DNA from: Glandiceps talaboti
Taxonomy: Eukaryota > Hemichordata > Enteropneusta > Spengelidae
Assembly (NCBI RefSeq): GCF_964340395.1
Contig: NC_135554.1
Coordinates: forward strand, 18,973,092-19,037,091
Length of the DNA stretch: 64,000 nucleotides
Direction of reading: 5' to 3'
Shown: piece after piece, positions 1-12,099 of the stretch
Layout of the letters: each line of letters starts with the position of its first letter
Numbering within the stretch: position 1 is the first letter of the stretch
Notes under the pieces: generated by a model
The model's database searches: none
Told to the model about the DNA's origin: nothing
What the model saw: only the letters and a program-made list of their open reading frames with translations
Position numbers and translations under genes: made by a program

Positions 1-1259
1 GGTTTCCCGTACATTTACCACATAGGTTTCCCACACATTTACCACATAGGTTTCCCATACATTTACCACATAGGTTTCCCACACATTTACCACATAGGTT
101 TCCCATACATTTACCACATAGGTTTCCCACACATTTACCACATAGGTTTCCCATACATTTACTACATAGGTTTCCCATACATTTACTACATAGGTTTCCC
201 ACACATTTGCCACATAGGTTTCCTGTACATTTACCACATAGGTTTCCCAGACATTTACCACATAGGTTTCCCAGACATTTACTACATAGGTTTCCCGTAC
301 ATTTACCACATAGGTTTCCCATACATTTACTACATAGGTTTCCTGTACATTTACCACATAGGTTTCCCATACATTTACCACATAGGTTTCCCGTACATTT
401 ACTACATAGGTTTCCTGTACATTTACCACATAGGTTTCCCATACATTTACCACATAGGTTTCCCATACATTTACTACATAGGTTTCCTGTACATTTACCA
501 CATAGGTTTCCCGTACATTTACCACATAGGTTTCCCGTACATTTACCACATAGGTTTCCCATACATTTACCACATAGGTTTCCCGTACATTTACCACATA
601 GGTTTCCCGTACATTTACCACATAGGTTTCCCATACATTTACCACATAGGTTTCCTGTACATTTACCACATAGGTTTCCCGTACATTTACCACATAGGTT
701 TCCCATACATTTACCACATAGGTTTCCCATACATTTACTACATAGGTTTCCTGTACATTTACCACATAGGTTTCCCATACATTTACCACATAGGTTTCCC
801 ATACATTTATTACATAGGTTTCCTGTACATTTACCACATAGGTTTCCCGTACATTTACCACATAGGTTTCCCATACATTTACTCCATAGGTTTCCTGTAC
901 ATTTACCACATAGGTTTCCCATACATTTACTACATAGGTTTCCTGTACATTTACTACATAGGTTTCCTGTACATTTACCACACAGGTTTCCCATACATTT
1001 ACTACATAGGTTTCCCATACATTTACCACATAGGTTTCCCATACATTTATCATATAGATTTCCCATACATTTACCACATAGGTTTCCCATACATTTATCA
1101 TATAGATTTCCCATACATTTATCATATAGATTTCCCATACATTTACCACATAGGTTTCCCATACATTTATCATATAGATTTCCCATACATTTACCACATA
1201 GGTTTCCCATACATTTATCATATAGGTTTCCCACACACATATACCATATAGGTTTCATG
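1..1259. repeat. 24-bp minisatellite, about 52 copies
   Basis: The unit begins GGTTTCCC and ends ACCACATA, and repeats every 24 bases without a break from the window edge to about 1259; the array continues off the left edge. Variation is concentrated in two dinucleotide positions (CCATAC, CCGTAC, CTGTAC, CCACAC, CCAGAC) and in CCACATA versus CTACATA. Copies from about 1040 onward carry a distinct ATCATATAGATT variant, the usual degeneration at an array edge. Because 24 is divisible by 3, one frame stays open for 351 codons as a PHRFPIHL octapeptide repeat. I see no start context, splice site or codon bias that would make this a gene. Confidence 0.97.
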
Positions 1260-1792
1260 TAAAATTTGTTGTTAACATCAGTAAAAATGACTGAGGAATG
1301 CACATACTTGTTCCAAGCACTTATGACTGAAATTTTAAACAAGAACCCCTTAGAATACTTGCATTATTTTTGTTCATATTTTCCAATAGTTTTTTACATA
1401 GTTTTTTCAGACATTTTCAGCTGTTGATTTTCATTTATAAAATATTGCGTTTAGTTTTCAGCAATCACTTCTTTTTTCCAGAGGTCAGCCATAGTTTAGC
1501 AGACATAGAGAGTTTAAAAGTTGTCAAATTTGGATAATTTGTTTCCAATTCCTACCGATCCTTATCTCCTGATTTCTACTTGTTTGGTTTTTAAAAGAGA
1601 GATTGTTGAGAACCTATTAACTATTAGCAGAGCAAAGCATCTGTTCAGTAATTTTTTCTGAGTACATTTCAACAAACTGGGAGATTTTTAAAGCTATGTT
1701 TTTAATATGTCATCCATACCTATGGTTTAATAAATACATAAACAACATAGAATTGTAGTAGAAAATAACAAAGTACAACACTTAACAGTGAT
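1260..1792. other. AT-rich stretch, nothing recognised
   Basis: Unique-looking AT-rich sequence after the minisatellite. I found no open frame, repeat or splice-site pair worth naming. Confidence 0.5.
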
Positions 1793-1960
1793 GTAAAGCA
1801 CTTTCTCTACACTCATTTATAGCGTTAATATTGCGATGAGAAACACTGAAGTAAAGCACTTTGTCTACACTCATTTATAGCATTCATATTATGATGACTA
1901 CACTGAAGTAATTAGCACTTTGTCTCTTTACCACATTCAGTTATAGCATTCACATTAAAT
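1793..1960. repeat. 58-bp tandem repeat, 3 diverged copies
   Basis: The word GTAAAGCACTT or its variant recurs at 1793, 1851 and about 1908, each followed by CTACACTCATTTATAGC or a close variant. The period is about 58 bp and the third copy is the most diverged. Confidence 0.8.
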
Positions 1961-2197
1961 GTAAAAGTATAACGTTTCAACTGCTTTAATTATAGGCCTA
2001 GTATAGTATATGGCCTTTCTAAGTAGTCAGTTTATGATTTGAAAAATGTGTTCGATACTAACCAACAGCAAACAAGGTATAATTAATAATGATGATGATG
2101 ATGATAATAAAGGAGACATATAGAGTGCCTAATCTCTGTAAGCAGAGCTTTAGGGGCAGGAATAAATATGAAGAAAATTACTGTATGGTAAGAGGAA

Positions 2198-2835
2198 ATA
2201 TGGATTCACAGACACTGGATACGAGGCAATTGAAGATGGCTGAGACTAATGTTCAAATATGGATTCACAGACACTGGATACGAGGCAATTGAAGATGGCT
2301 GAGACTAATGTTCAAATATGGATTCACAGACACTGGATACTAGGTGATTGAAGATGGCTGAGACTAATGTTCAAATATGGATTCACAGACACTGGATACG
2401 AGGCAATTGAAGATGGCTGAGACTAATGTTCAAATATGGATTCACAGACACTGGATACGAGGCAATTGAAGATGGCTGAGACTAATGTTCAAATATGGAT
2501 TCACAGACACTGGATACTAGGTGATTGAAGATGGCTGAGACTAATGTTCAAATATGGATTCACAGACACTGGATACTAGGTGATTGAAGATGGCTGAGAC
2601 TAATGTTCAAATATGGATTCACAGACACTGGATACTAGGTGATTGAAGATGGCTGAGACTAATGTTCAAATATGGATTCACAGACACTGGATACTAGGTG
2701 ATTGAAGATGGCTGAGACTAATGTTCAAATATGGATTCACAGACACTGGATACTAGGTGATTGAAGATGGCTGAGACTAATGTTCAAATATGGATTCACA
2801 GACACTGGATACTAGGTGATTGAAGATGGCTTAGA
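2198..2835. repeat. 59-bp minisatellite with two unit types, about 11 copies
   Basis: The unit starts ATATGGATTCACAGACACTGG. Two subtypes differ in the middle: type A has GAGGCAATTG and type B has TAGGTGATTG. Reading left to right the order is A A B A A B B B B B B, so an AAB block was itself duplicated before B was expanded. The last copy diverges at about 2830. Confidence 0.95.
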
Positions 2836-3340
2836 CCAGTGTTTAAAGAGATAGGTCTTGAGAGAATGGTGGAAGGATGTAAGAGACTTGGAATGACAGC
2901 GATATAGAGGAAGATTGTTCCATAATGTAGGGATTAACAGTGTCACAACCCCCATCCCCCTCCCATCTCGAAAAGAGCGCTGTAGACAATATGTTTATAG
3001 CATCTATGTTTACACTCTAGTTATTGACTATTTACTTGCTTTGAACTGCTAAAACTGTTTACAGACTGATTACATCTAGGCACTGAGCTGTTGAAATGGA
3101 TAAATAAAAGACTGTGGCAAATCCTAACAATTTTTTATTGAGTGTTATGAGTTGTACATATATACAATTCATTTGTAAGGTATAAGAATATTACATCTTA
3201 AATTATTCAAAATGTATGTATTATATTATGGCTGACATAAAATAACAAGTTCCTTATTCCACTCTCTTTGACATTTGAACTTCTGAACCTTATCAGAGCT
3301 ACACTGTGTAAGAAATTACTACCACAGAAAGCAGGTCTTT
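2836..3340. other. unique spacer
   Basis: No gene or repeat recognised. It holds a C-rich run near 2945-2970 (CCCCCATCCCCCTCCC) and otherwise AT-rich DNA. Confidence 0.45.
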
Positions 3341-3344
3341 AGCA

Positions 3345-3478
3345 AATCTAAGATAGACACAAACTAAACTTATTGTCCTTGCATGTAATTACACAAGTGG
3401 ATGATAGTGGTGCCTTAGTCTGGATACCAACATGGTTTCTAACAGGAGGTGTAAATGGTAACGACAGACAGTATTATG
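3345..3478. mobile_element. fragments of two MITE families side by side
   Basis: Bases 3345-3415 match the end of family A (CTAAGATAGACACAAACTAA, then ACACAAGTGG and GATAGTGG), which has fuller copies at 4385, 15745 and 26261. Directly next, 3416-3478 matches family B (AGTCTGGATACC, then GGTGTAAATGGTAACGA), the element whose core forms the minisatellites at 21.4 and 51.5 kb. The A-B junction suggests B inserted into or next to A. Confidence 0.7.
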
Positions 3479-3559
3479 TTGACATACTTTTACCATCTGG
3501 TCAAGCCTGTGACTCTCACACAGAATTGTGCTCCCCCCATCAGCGTTCAGCGTGCTGCA

Positions 3560-3629
3560 CAAAAACACACGCACACACACATGCGCGTGCACATACACAA
3601 ACAAACAAACAAACACATACACACACAAT
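3560..3629. repeat. CA / CAAA simple repeat
   Basis: Imperfect ACAC and AAAC runs. The open frames overlapping it are low-complexity translations, not genes. Confidence 0.9.
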
Positions 3630-4384
3630 ATTTTAATACTTACTCATTGGATTTTCTAAGAGTTTGTTCAATCCATTCAAACTGTTCTTTGGCTTTGGTT
3701 TGTTCTGCTGGACGCCCTAAGTAACAGCATGTAGTGTATCATCAGAATTGCCACACAATATGACAGTGTCTATCATAAGCACCATTAACGTAGAATTGGA
3801 GTCAGGGATAGGGAAGGCCAGGCTGTAGTTGGTATCTGGAAAATTCCTGTCAAAAGAAAAAATTAGGGAATCAAATAAATCTGATGTACAAATGTACTCT
3901 TGTGGTCTGCAACATTCAATGATTAGCTTGGCTCATAATGATGATAAATTTATAATAATGCTCTGTTAACATTGGGAAGCTGCTGGATTTTCTTGAAAAT
4001 CTAGACAAGATGGGGCCGGGTTTTGGTAATAACTATTCCCTCCCCCTCTACCCGAGGCTGACAGTCGAGGCGAGGCAATAAGGGTTTTTATAACACATCA
4101 CATTCTTAGGCACATATTCTTCCATTGTCAAAGAAATAAACTACTGCGCAATATGAATATTGCCCTAGGGAAAATAGAATGTGAATAGTGATCACTATAT
4201 GCAAATTGTGGTTACTATTGGTCAATAGTCCATACCATGTGATACAATCTAAGCCAATCACTGCAGGCTATATGAACATGATATGTTATAGTTAAGTTAC
4301 TGTATAAGCGGCTTTTCAAAACCATTCACGCTAGCATCAGTTATATACATTAGGTAAGTCATATGACACTGGTAATTGAGTGTC

Positions 4385-4662
4385 CAGGTTTTCTAAGATA
4401 GACGAAACTAAATCTAATGTTCTTCAATGTGGTAGATTACACAAGTGGGTGATAGTGGCTCCTCTATAGTTGCTGTAGTGTGATTCTAATCAAGATCAAG
4501 ATAATATAAACATTGGAAGTTCCAAACACTACACTGCAAGTTTATGGAACTTTAACTCCCTACTGAGACTATAATTAAACCAACATCCATTCAATAGCTT
4601 ATCACAGTTATATCAACATGTTGTGACAATAGTTTTAGTTTGTGTCTATTTTTGTAAACCTG
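4385..4662. mobile_element. MITE family A copy
   Basis: The left end CAGGTTTTCTAAGATAGACG and the reverse complement of the right end (CAGGTTTACAAAAATAGACA) form an inverted repeat continuing into AAACTAAA. The inside is non-coding. The phrase ACACAAGTGGGTGATAGTGG recurs at 3390 and, reversed, at 15950. The length is about 280 bp, typical of a MITE with no transposase. Confidence 0.8.
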
Positions 4663-4984
4663 AAGGCTTAATTACCTGAGTAATATGGTAGCTAGCTCAA
4701 ATGTCAAAACAGAGTGCTAAATATAAAAAAAAATGCTTATTTCTCCTCTACATTACTGCTATTAAATCTCCTGTAAATCTAGATTATTAAAAGATAATTA
4801 TACCATCTATCTGTGCCGAGATATTGCGATTATGATCATGGTTGCCAGCCATGGATTCTGAAGTCCTTCAGATACAAACACATCCTGAAAGGTTGTCTAC
4901 CAAAAGAACTTTAACAGTGAATATTACTATGCAGAAGTTAAACCACTCAAGTAAATATTACTTGATATAATTAGATATCATTCC

Positions 4985-5320
4985 CCAAAAGAAAATACCA
5001 GTGACCTAAAGGGTCCTGTCACTGTGAGTCGCTACACGAGTAGTGACAAATCCTTAGGTCACACAAGTATTTTCCGGCTGAACGAGGAAAATATGGGTAA
5101 TAGTATAATAATACCTCTTGTAACATAATATATGAAATATTAAGAAAATAATGATCATATGTAACGTTTTGACTTAATACCATTTCAAACACTGCATAAC
5201 CAGTAATATAGACACAGGGAAATTGTCATGATGCAGAACGACCAAGGTATATAAATTACTCCATATTTTCTGTTCAAAGACAATAACTCGGCTTTTGCAT
5301 GGTATAATTTACATAAACAA
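4985..5320. mobile_element. degenerate copy of hairpin element C
   Basis: It shares the words GTGACCTAAAGGGT, CCTTAGGTCAC and AAGTATTTTCC with the hairpin at 36734-36875. About 200 bases further on it shares ACTCCATATT, TGTTCAA and GCATGGTATAAT with 37020-37085. The hairpin is imperfect here, so this is the older of the two copies. Confidence 0.65.
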
Positions 5321-5436
5321 CATATTTGAAGCAACTTATAATGGAGACAGGAGAAGAAATTAACTTCATCTGTCAAGGTTAACAATATTTACATTATCTA
5401 TGTATGCCAACAATGCATAGTATGTGGGATAAAATC

Positions 5437-6700
5437 ATGGTATTATTATATTATTATATTCTTTATTTCAGGCCATTAAAAAAGTCCCATACAACCATAA
5501 AAAAATAAAAAATACTATAGAAAAAAACAAAAAACAAAAACAAAAAAACACAAAAAAAACCAACTAATTATACAATACAAGTCGGTAGTTTTTCCAGAAA
5601 CTGGAGTAAAAATAATTGTCGGAGAGAATACACGTCTTAATTATTTCATTGTGGTTCTCATGTAGCCGTTCACCAAATTTGAACAACAAGTTGCGTTGTA
5701 ATGAGGTAAAATTAAGGATATTCCTGCTGACACAATTGTTACTTATGCTAACTGCCCCTCTGAGACCAAAAACTAATCGCAACGTGTTGTTACATGCCAC
5801 CTGTATTTTAAGTGTTGCTATAATTACACCACGCTCCGAGCAATGAATACATTTTCTGACAATAATATTTGCCCTCGCATACATAGCTCTAAGTTGTCTC
5901 TGCATATCTGCTTCATCGCACCCATTGGAGGTCACTATGTATCTAAGATATTTTTTAACTGTAACAAAATTCAACTGTTTGCCATATAAATAAACAGAAG
6001 GCATTCTGGTTGGTTTCCATTGCCTAGGAATAAACGACACACATTCTGTTTTTGTTGTATGGAATAGAATATCGTTTTCCATACCAAATTGCTCACATAT
6101 CTTAATTAGTTTCTGTAATGACTTAATTGAAGGTGAAATCAATACAATGTCATCTGCATAAAGCAAATGGTTCAAAATCTTGCCAGCTATGTGACACCCG
6201 ACTCCTGCCAACTTCAGCCTTTTGGTAAGATTTTCGATGTAGACTGCAAATAACTTTGGAGAGATTATGCCATCCCTCGATCCCCATAGCTTTTCCTTTT
6301 TCTAGATTAAAAGCTGCCTCTTTAAGTTCATTAGGCGTAACGGTCATTTCGCCATCAAACTCGATATTAGACAGAGTTGACTGAACAAATTCCTTATTCT
6401 GACTGTTAGAAACAGAATTAAGTAAACTCTCATAACGTGTTTTCCACATACTAGCAATATCCCTATAGCCTGTACAACCACCAACTGTACTAGATAAAGG
6501 ACAGTTAGTGGCTCCAGAGCAAGCCCTTACGGAATTCCAAAATTTCCGAGAATTATTCTGTACAAGGTTGTTAGCCATAGCATCTGCCTTAGCCTTATTC
6601 TCCCTCTGCTTGCAAGTCCTAAACGCTACCTTGAATTTGGCCCGCGTTGTACGCATTAACTCCCAGAGGGGACCTGAACGAGGTTTACCATAAACCACCC
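5437..6700 (-). pseudogene. 5'-truncated, frameshifted LINE (non-LTR retrotransposon) with deleted RT core
   Basis: Two overlapping minus-strand frames encode LINE polymerase remnants. The upstream frame (6698-6150) has the linker typical of CR1/RTE-like polymerases (KFWNSVRAC, then MWKTRYESLLN) and the start of the reverse transcriptase palm (LEKGKAMGIEGW, expected G-x-DG). The downstream frame (6211-5564) starts at GCHIAGKILNHLLYADDIVL, carrying the catalytic YADD box, and continues into the thumb and C-terminal region. The RT residues normally found between these parts are missing, and the two parts are in different frames, so the copy is dead. The 3' end reads, on the minus strand, GAAATAAAGAATATAATAAT, a short ATA-type tail rather than poly(A). 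Nothing upstream of the linker remains, so the copy is 5'-truncated. Confidence 0.88.
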
Positions 6701-7240
6701 ATATCTTAATATGTTATTATGATGTTTGCATGTTAAGAAACTGGTCTGTTTTTATTGCTACAGGTAGCATCTCTGTGCTCTCTTCTCATTTCCAATGCAT
6801 CTCACACATTTTTTTTTTACTACAGTTGTAGTCTGAACATAGTAATTATCACTGAGCCTACTTGTTGTCAGAAGGAGCTTCCTGAAAGAGACCACTATAG
6901 CATCATGATGATTTCCTGTTCTTTCAAGAAATCATTGAAGACACATCAGTGCATCCTTACATGACTCATTCATATTTTCTGAGAAAAACCATCGACACAA
7001 GAACAATGTAACACATACTCGTATCTTATACATAAAAATGGAACTATAAAAAAACGATGGTTGGTGTCTCACGTACTTTACTACTTCATAGTCAATTTGT
7101 TTCTCCTAGCTGTAGATAAGAACATAGTCTGTAAGATATGATATGTTGTGCCACTCCATCAGTTACAAAAAAAATAATGCCCTCTATGGCAGAATTAGAA
7201 AAAATTACAATATCAGAGTATAAGATGGTGACCCCAAGAG
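6701..7240. other. non-coding spacer
   Basis: No convincing gene. It contains short T runs and a few chance frames under 75 codons. Confidence 0.4.
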
Positions 7241-7242
7241 TG

Positions 7243-7566
7243 CTTAAAGTGGCACAAGCTGAGTTTATAAGCTCTTTACTCAAATGAAAATACTTCGATA
7301 AAATCACATTCCAGTATATTGTTAATGTCTGTGTATGTCTTGTATAACATATTACAACTGCCTACTGCCATTGTTAAAACAGCTGATTCCACAGTACGGA
7401 TTTCATGAACATTTTATAATGTGTATGATAAATTATGACATCGGATATATTTTATGGCTTATATCTAAATACCAGGTTTGAGTTCAGTTAATTGGAGTGG
7501 GGTTAAGTATGCTCCAGCAAAAAACTACATCCAAATAAAAAAAGCTCAGCTTGTGTGCCCCTTTAG
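7243..7566. mobile_element. MITE with TTAAAGTGGC-type end
   Basis: The left end TTAAAGTGGCACAAGCTGAG is mirrored at the right by CTCAGCTTGTGTGCCCCTTTA. The ends match the palindromic element at 47627 in the first ten bases, suggesting a shared terminal type. The interior is AT-rich and non-coding. Confidence 0.7.
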
Positions 7567-7839
7567 TTGAATGAAAATTATTGAAATTCAGGAACTTAAT
7601 AGACAAATGGTTCAAAATTTCCTCTGGACTTCAATATTTTTAACTAACCGACCAACCCAACCTCTCTTAATTAAGGTCACTTAGGTGTTATAATGACACA
7701 CACAGAAATACTACTTGGCCACCTTTAAGTCAATTTGACACACCACTGATATAATTGTGATGAACTAAAATTTAAAATTCCTCCATTCCTTAATACTATA
7801 CATATACATTAGCCATTAGCCTACTTCATTGTAGTGTTC

Positions 7840-7920
7840 TTTCATATCTTTAGTATACTTATGTAATTGTCAATTTTCTATACTGTTGTGATATTAAAAG
7901 CTCTATCTTATCTTATCTTA
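7840..7920 (+). mobile_element. 3' tail of a non-LTR element
   Basis: It reads CAATTTTCTATAC, then GATATTAAAAGC, then TCTTA repeated. The same CAATTTTCTATAC word and a pentanucleotide tail occur in inverted orientation at 19270-19440, and a related end at 46495-46600. This looks like a family of LINE or SINE 3' ends with a (TCTNA)n tail. Confidence 0.5.
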
Positions 7921-9047
7921 TGTTATAAGGTGACTCCTCACACAGAAACCTTGTTTTTATTGTTTTGACATGCAATAAAAAATACCATCTTCTGAAATAG
8001 GATACACACCTTGTTATTGAGAGATTACATTTCTGGGAAACACTGTGCAGTCTCCTTACCTTGAATCTACAATCATGAACATGTTTGACACCATGGAATT
8101 AAAAGTTATCACCTAGTGCCAGTGTAAATTGTGAGCCAAGTAAATCAGCCACTTCACCCATAGCACGTCCTACTGCTTTCTCTATGGAAGTTCTGAATGG
8201 GAACTCGGGTATACACCCCAGTCTGCAAGCACTGTAAACCGTACTGTTTTTTCATTTGGCGTGTATACTGCAGAAGAATTCAAAAATTTCAGGAAAATTA
8301 ACTATCACAAAGTTACTCAAACAGACATGTTACTATGGTTACGTATTTATAATCACATATGAGAAAGGTATAATTAATTCTACATTACAAAACATTCTGT
8401 TAGATTACCTTTAACTTTCTTTTTTAACAAACTTTGAATTGATGTAAATGGCTGACTTGGCACCCCTTGCCCCCCTCCCCCTCTGTCCCCACCCCCACAT
8501 ACTTCCCAACATGTCTGATATTTTATTTTACTTCATACCTAACTCCAAAACAATGCCTGTTTAATATTGGAACTTCACTTTTTGAAAATTTAGGAAGATA
8601 GTTGGAAAAGACATAGGCTGGAAGTATAAACTGTTTATTACATAAAAAGTAGTGAAGTACATCAACCAGTTCCGAAGTGATGATGGACAATGAGAAAAGA
8701 GAAATACTCCACACAAACAAGATTTATATTTTTTAGCTTCTGCTTCTTTTTATTTCATTTGTTAATCATTTAGGATGGTTCATTTCATTCTTATGTTCCT
8801 CATGGCCCAAACAATCAATCCTATACTTCTTCGATTCAACAAAGTAATAAAAAAAATATGCTCAGCTGGATCTGAAAATGATCATATCATTATTGCTGGC
8901 AACGGCAGAGATGGGGACACCACAACTTATCTGTTTCAGAGCAAATTTAAATCTCTGAATTTTGCAAGCTTCACTAAATCAAATGCTTCATAATTTTCTT
9001 TTGACATATGTTTAAAAATTTTCATTTATCTCTGAATTTTGGGAACT
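7921..9047. other. non-coding spacer
   Basis: No gene recognised. A C-rich run (CCCCTTGCCCCCCTCCCCCT) lies near 8463-8482. The 72-codon frame at 8775-8993 has no recognisable motif. Confidence 0.4.
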
Positions 9048-9547
9048 TTAAAGCTGCACTAGCTACAACTAGGATAATATTTTTTTATCAAGTAATCAAC
9101 CATCCATATATTCACTAAAAATTGGTCAGTTACATATAAAAAGACATTCTGGAAACAAGTGGTGAATGCTAGCCATAGGTGGTTTAATGATAAGCTTAAA
9201 TCTTGAGCTTGGCATTGAATCTGTCACCATGTTAAAACTGTAGGGTTTGTAACTGCAGCATCATGTTTCAATCAGACAACCACAATCTATTCACTGAAAA
9301 GTGTTAAAATAACAAGGATCTGATATTTTACATCTTATCAGTGGTCGATCTTATCAATTAGTAATACAATAACAGGTTTAAATTGTGGGTGCTGATTTTT
9401 GGGTGCGGACCCAAAAATCTATTTGATTTATCATGTATACAGGAAAAAAAAATTCACTCATAGGTGATTCAATACTGTTCAAGGTGCACAAGTTATTGTG
9501 TCTAACCAAAAAAAATTCAAAAATATGTTCAGCTAGTGCAGCTTTAA
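9048..9547. mobile_element. 500-bp MITE with TTAA ends
   Basis: The left end TTAAAGCTGCACTAGCT is repeated exactly inverted at the right as AGCTAGTGCAGCTTTAA, so the element is bounded by TTAA on both sides. TTAA target duplications are typical of piggyBac-type elements. There is no transposase frame. A CCCAAAAATC-type short inverted repeat sits near 9398-9419. Confidence 0.85.
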
Positions 9548-9789
9548 TGAATCCAATGGTTCATAGATTCCTTTTCAGTGACTTCTATGAAACTACATCG
9601 ATAATGTAAAACTTTGATCTGCATTTTGATAATACATTATATGATCAGGTTTAAACAGTCATTCAATATTGCATAAAAGTATGAAATAATATAACATTAT
9701 TACACATCTACTAGAGGTGACATATGAGTTATAAGTCAGTGATAAAATCTTGAGATGTCAGTGTAAACTTTTTCTATAACCTAGGCCGA

Positions 9790-9945
9790 TAATAACCTTT
9801 ATTATTATTATTTTTATTATTATTTATTATTTTAATTCTTAAAGAACGCACTACACATACGTCTCAGTGCATTGTACACAACAAAGTAAAAAAAAAAAAA
9901 CAAAAAAAAAAAAAAAAACAAAAAAAAAAAAAAAAAAAAAAAACC
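9790..9945. repeat. ATT-rich and poly(A) tract
   Basis: An (ATT)n-like run is followed by about 55 bases of A with occasional C. Read on the minus strand, the segment ends GGTT-less AATAAAGG then ATTATT, so it may be a minus-strand retroelement tail. The minus-strand frame through it (FFFFFFLFF) is an artefact. Confidence 0.7.
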
Positions 9946-10032
9946 TGAGTGTATGGCAGAAGGGCCTGACTTTAGGAGGGCAAGTAAAGCAGTACTACTG
10001 AGGTCTGCAAAACCCATATCTGGGCCATAATG

Positions 10033-10311
10033 GTTTTATCATATACTCCATGTAGTGGCACAGAAACATTATTTGAATCACGTAATCACATAAATTGGCA
10101 GTGAAATAATATTTCATTCGCAAAAATATAAAAATAGTGAAGAAATGAACAAAGCCAAACCACAGAGCGAATGGATATCAATGAGCATGCCACTTGCCAT
10201 ATTTGGGCAAAGTGTGCCCGGGGTGTGATATGGAAAATTACTGCCTGGGTTTGATGCGTGTGCTCTCCATTGAATTGCATTGGACATTATACTCCAGGTA
10301 TATGATAACAT
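10033..10311. mobile_element. candidate MITE with ATCATATAC inverted ends
   Basis: GTTTTATCATATACTCCATG at the left is mirrored by ACTCCAGGTATATGATAACA at the right, an imperfect inverted repeat of about 20 bp around 240 bp of non-coding DNA. Confidence 0.55.
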
Positions 10312-11010
10312 GTACTAGATACATCTTATCTTACAGATTAACTTCAGCAGACATGTTATGTTGTGGTAACCTATTATCACCCCGTCAAATGGCCATCACC
10401 CTATTGGCCATTACCCTACATGTCAATAAATGTGCTGTGACATAAATTTCAACATGTGAGATAAATTATTTAGTGTAATTGATAATATCAATTCAGAATT
10501 CAATAGTATAGAAAAGAAAGAGCAATTTAAACTTCTATTGTAATTTAAACAAAAAGAGATTATACTTGCTCTCTGTATGTATCTAAACTCATGTCAAAAT
10601 ATCAAGAAAATTGCTTCACTTATATAATATTTAACATTAGCCTATTTCACTTCAAAGGTTGATAAAAAAAGGTTTCAAAATAAACTTCAAATAAGACTTC
10701 CACATTAATACACTTCCTTTTAATACAATTGGAAGCACTATCAACTAAAAGGGTTTTCACTGCTTGTCACAATAATTCACAGCATCCATATCAAGTATAA
10801 ATAGTATACTTTTACATTTGCTTTAATCATCAGCCCAGTATGTGGTGTCTCTTAAATGTAATCAATCTGTAAACAATGTTACCAGTACAAAGCACAAGTT
10901 AGTCATAAAATGATTAGGGAGTACACATACTAGTAAATGTCACAAGATGTCCTGGTTTCACTAAACACTAAGGCCCAGTAGATTTCCATAGTTGTGGCAC
11001 TGATTACATC
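10312..11010. other. non-coding spacer
   Basis: AT-rich, no gene recognised. Near 10381-10425 there is a small repeat of TGGCCAT and CACCCTATT words. Confidence 0.4.
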
Positions 11011-11319
11011 ACAGGGGGGGCTCAGGCTCAGTTAGTTTTGTTACGGAAACAAACAAACAAACAAACAAACAAACAAACAAACAAACAAACAATGAATACA
11101 TAAATAAATAAATAAACAAACAAACAAACAAACAAAACATATAAACAAACAAACAAACAAACAAACAAATAACAATGCAATTGTGACTATTTCACATATT
11201 GGAAATATGGTAATGCTTGAAGCATTATTATTGATACTGTTTTGTGATTACTGTTGATGTTTATCAGTATTTGTTTTGTTTTAGTAAACAAAACTAGTTG
11301 AGCCTGTGCCCCCCCCCCT
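11011..11319. mobile_element. inverted-repeat element with (CAAA)n centre
   Basis: GGCTCAGGCTCAGTTAGTTTTG at the left (11020 onward, preceded by a G run) is mirrored by CAAAACTAGTTGAGCCTGTG followed by a C run at the right. The centre is a long AAAC tetranucleotide array (11047-11168) with an AAAT interlude. No coding capacity. Confidence 0.75.
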
Positions 11320-12099
11320 CCGTTTAGTTGACTATTAGAGTATTACCCATTGCATATCAACAAGAAATATTAAAAGTAGCCTTCTCAAGTTTTGCTTTGT
11401 TATACCACAGATGAGTTTCTTACTAGTACTTGCCTGTGGTTATACGGTATGGTGTACTACTTCCAAACATCTACTGATCCGACTAATCACTTGTATGTAC
11501 ATACATCCATCCATGATTTAATTAGTAATTATTTACACAACTTTACACTCACTGCACTGCATAATGTGTATAGCCTGTGAGTTTGTTCTAGGATTAGCAA
11601 TCTACTAAATAATGCAAAATTGATAAAATCAGACCACTATAGAGAAATCGGAAAAAAACGGTGAGAGGAAACAATAGACTAGTTATAGCAATATTTAGAA
11701 CTGTATTTGTAACTATTAAACTATTCCGATCCCTGCGCCTTTTAAACTTATTAAAGTGAAGTTGCAGACGAATTTTTTTCTCAAACAAAATATTCTGAGA
11801 AAATAATAATATATTCAAACTTACCAGGTAAACCTGCAGCCAAGTTGTAAAGTGAAAGAAAAACAGCGGTATATATATTACAATGCATGATGACTGCATG
11901 AGCCCTGAACCATGGCGACCTTCAACTTCAAGCAAGCGTGTTTCCCTGCGACTAATTTTTAAAGTTAGGCCAGAGTTAGGCGACAATATTATAGACCCCC
12001 TAGGTGATTCAAATAAAAAAAACTCACGTTGTATTTAGTATTTTTTAAGTTTCTTTGTATGAATACATATATTATATTTTTCAGGAATGCTATTTGCAA
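11320..12099. other. spacer left of a CpG-richer segment
   Basis: A minus-strand frame of 130 codons (11986-11594) covers part of it. Its first 35 residues (SPNSGLTLKISRRETRLLEV) are less repetitive than the rest, but the remainder is hydrophobic AT-rich translation. I cannot support it as a gene; a divergent first exon is conceivable. Confidence 0.35.

Noticed and set aside
207-1262. 351-codon open frame
   Set aside because: It is the translation of the 24-bp minisatellite; every unit gives the same octapeptide and there is no gene structure.
2198-2835. CRISPR-like array
   Set aside because: The whole 59-bp unit repeats with no variable spacers, and the genome is animal.
6508-6693. Plus-strand 61-codon frame over the LINE
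   Set aside because: Antisense shadow of the LINE linker region.
11594-11986. 130-codon minus-strand frame
   Set aside because: Only its first third is non-repetitive; no domain, no splice pair and AT-driven hydrophobic remainder.
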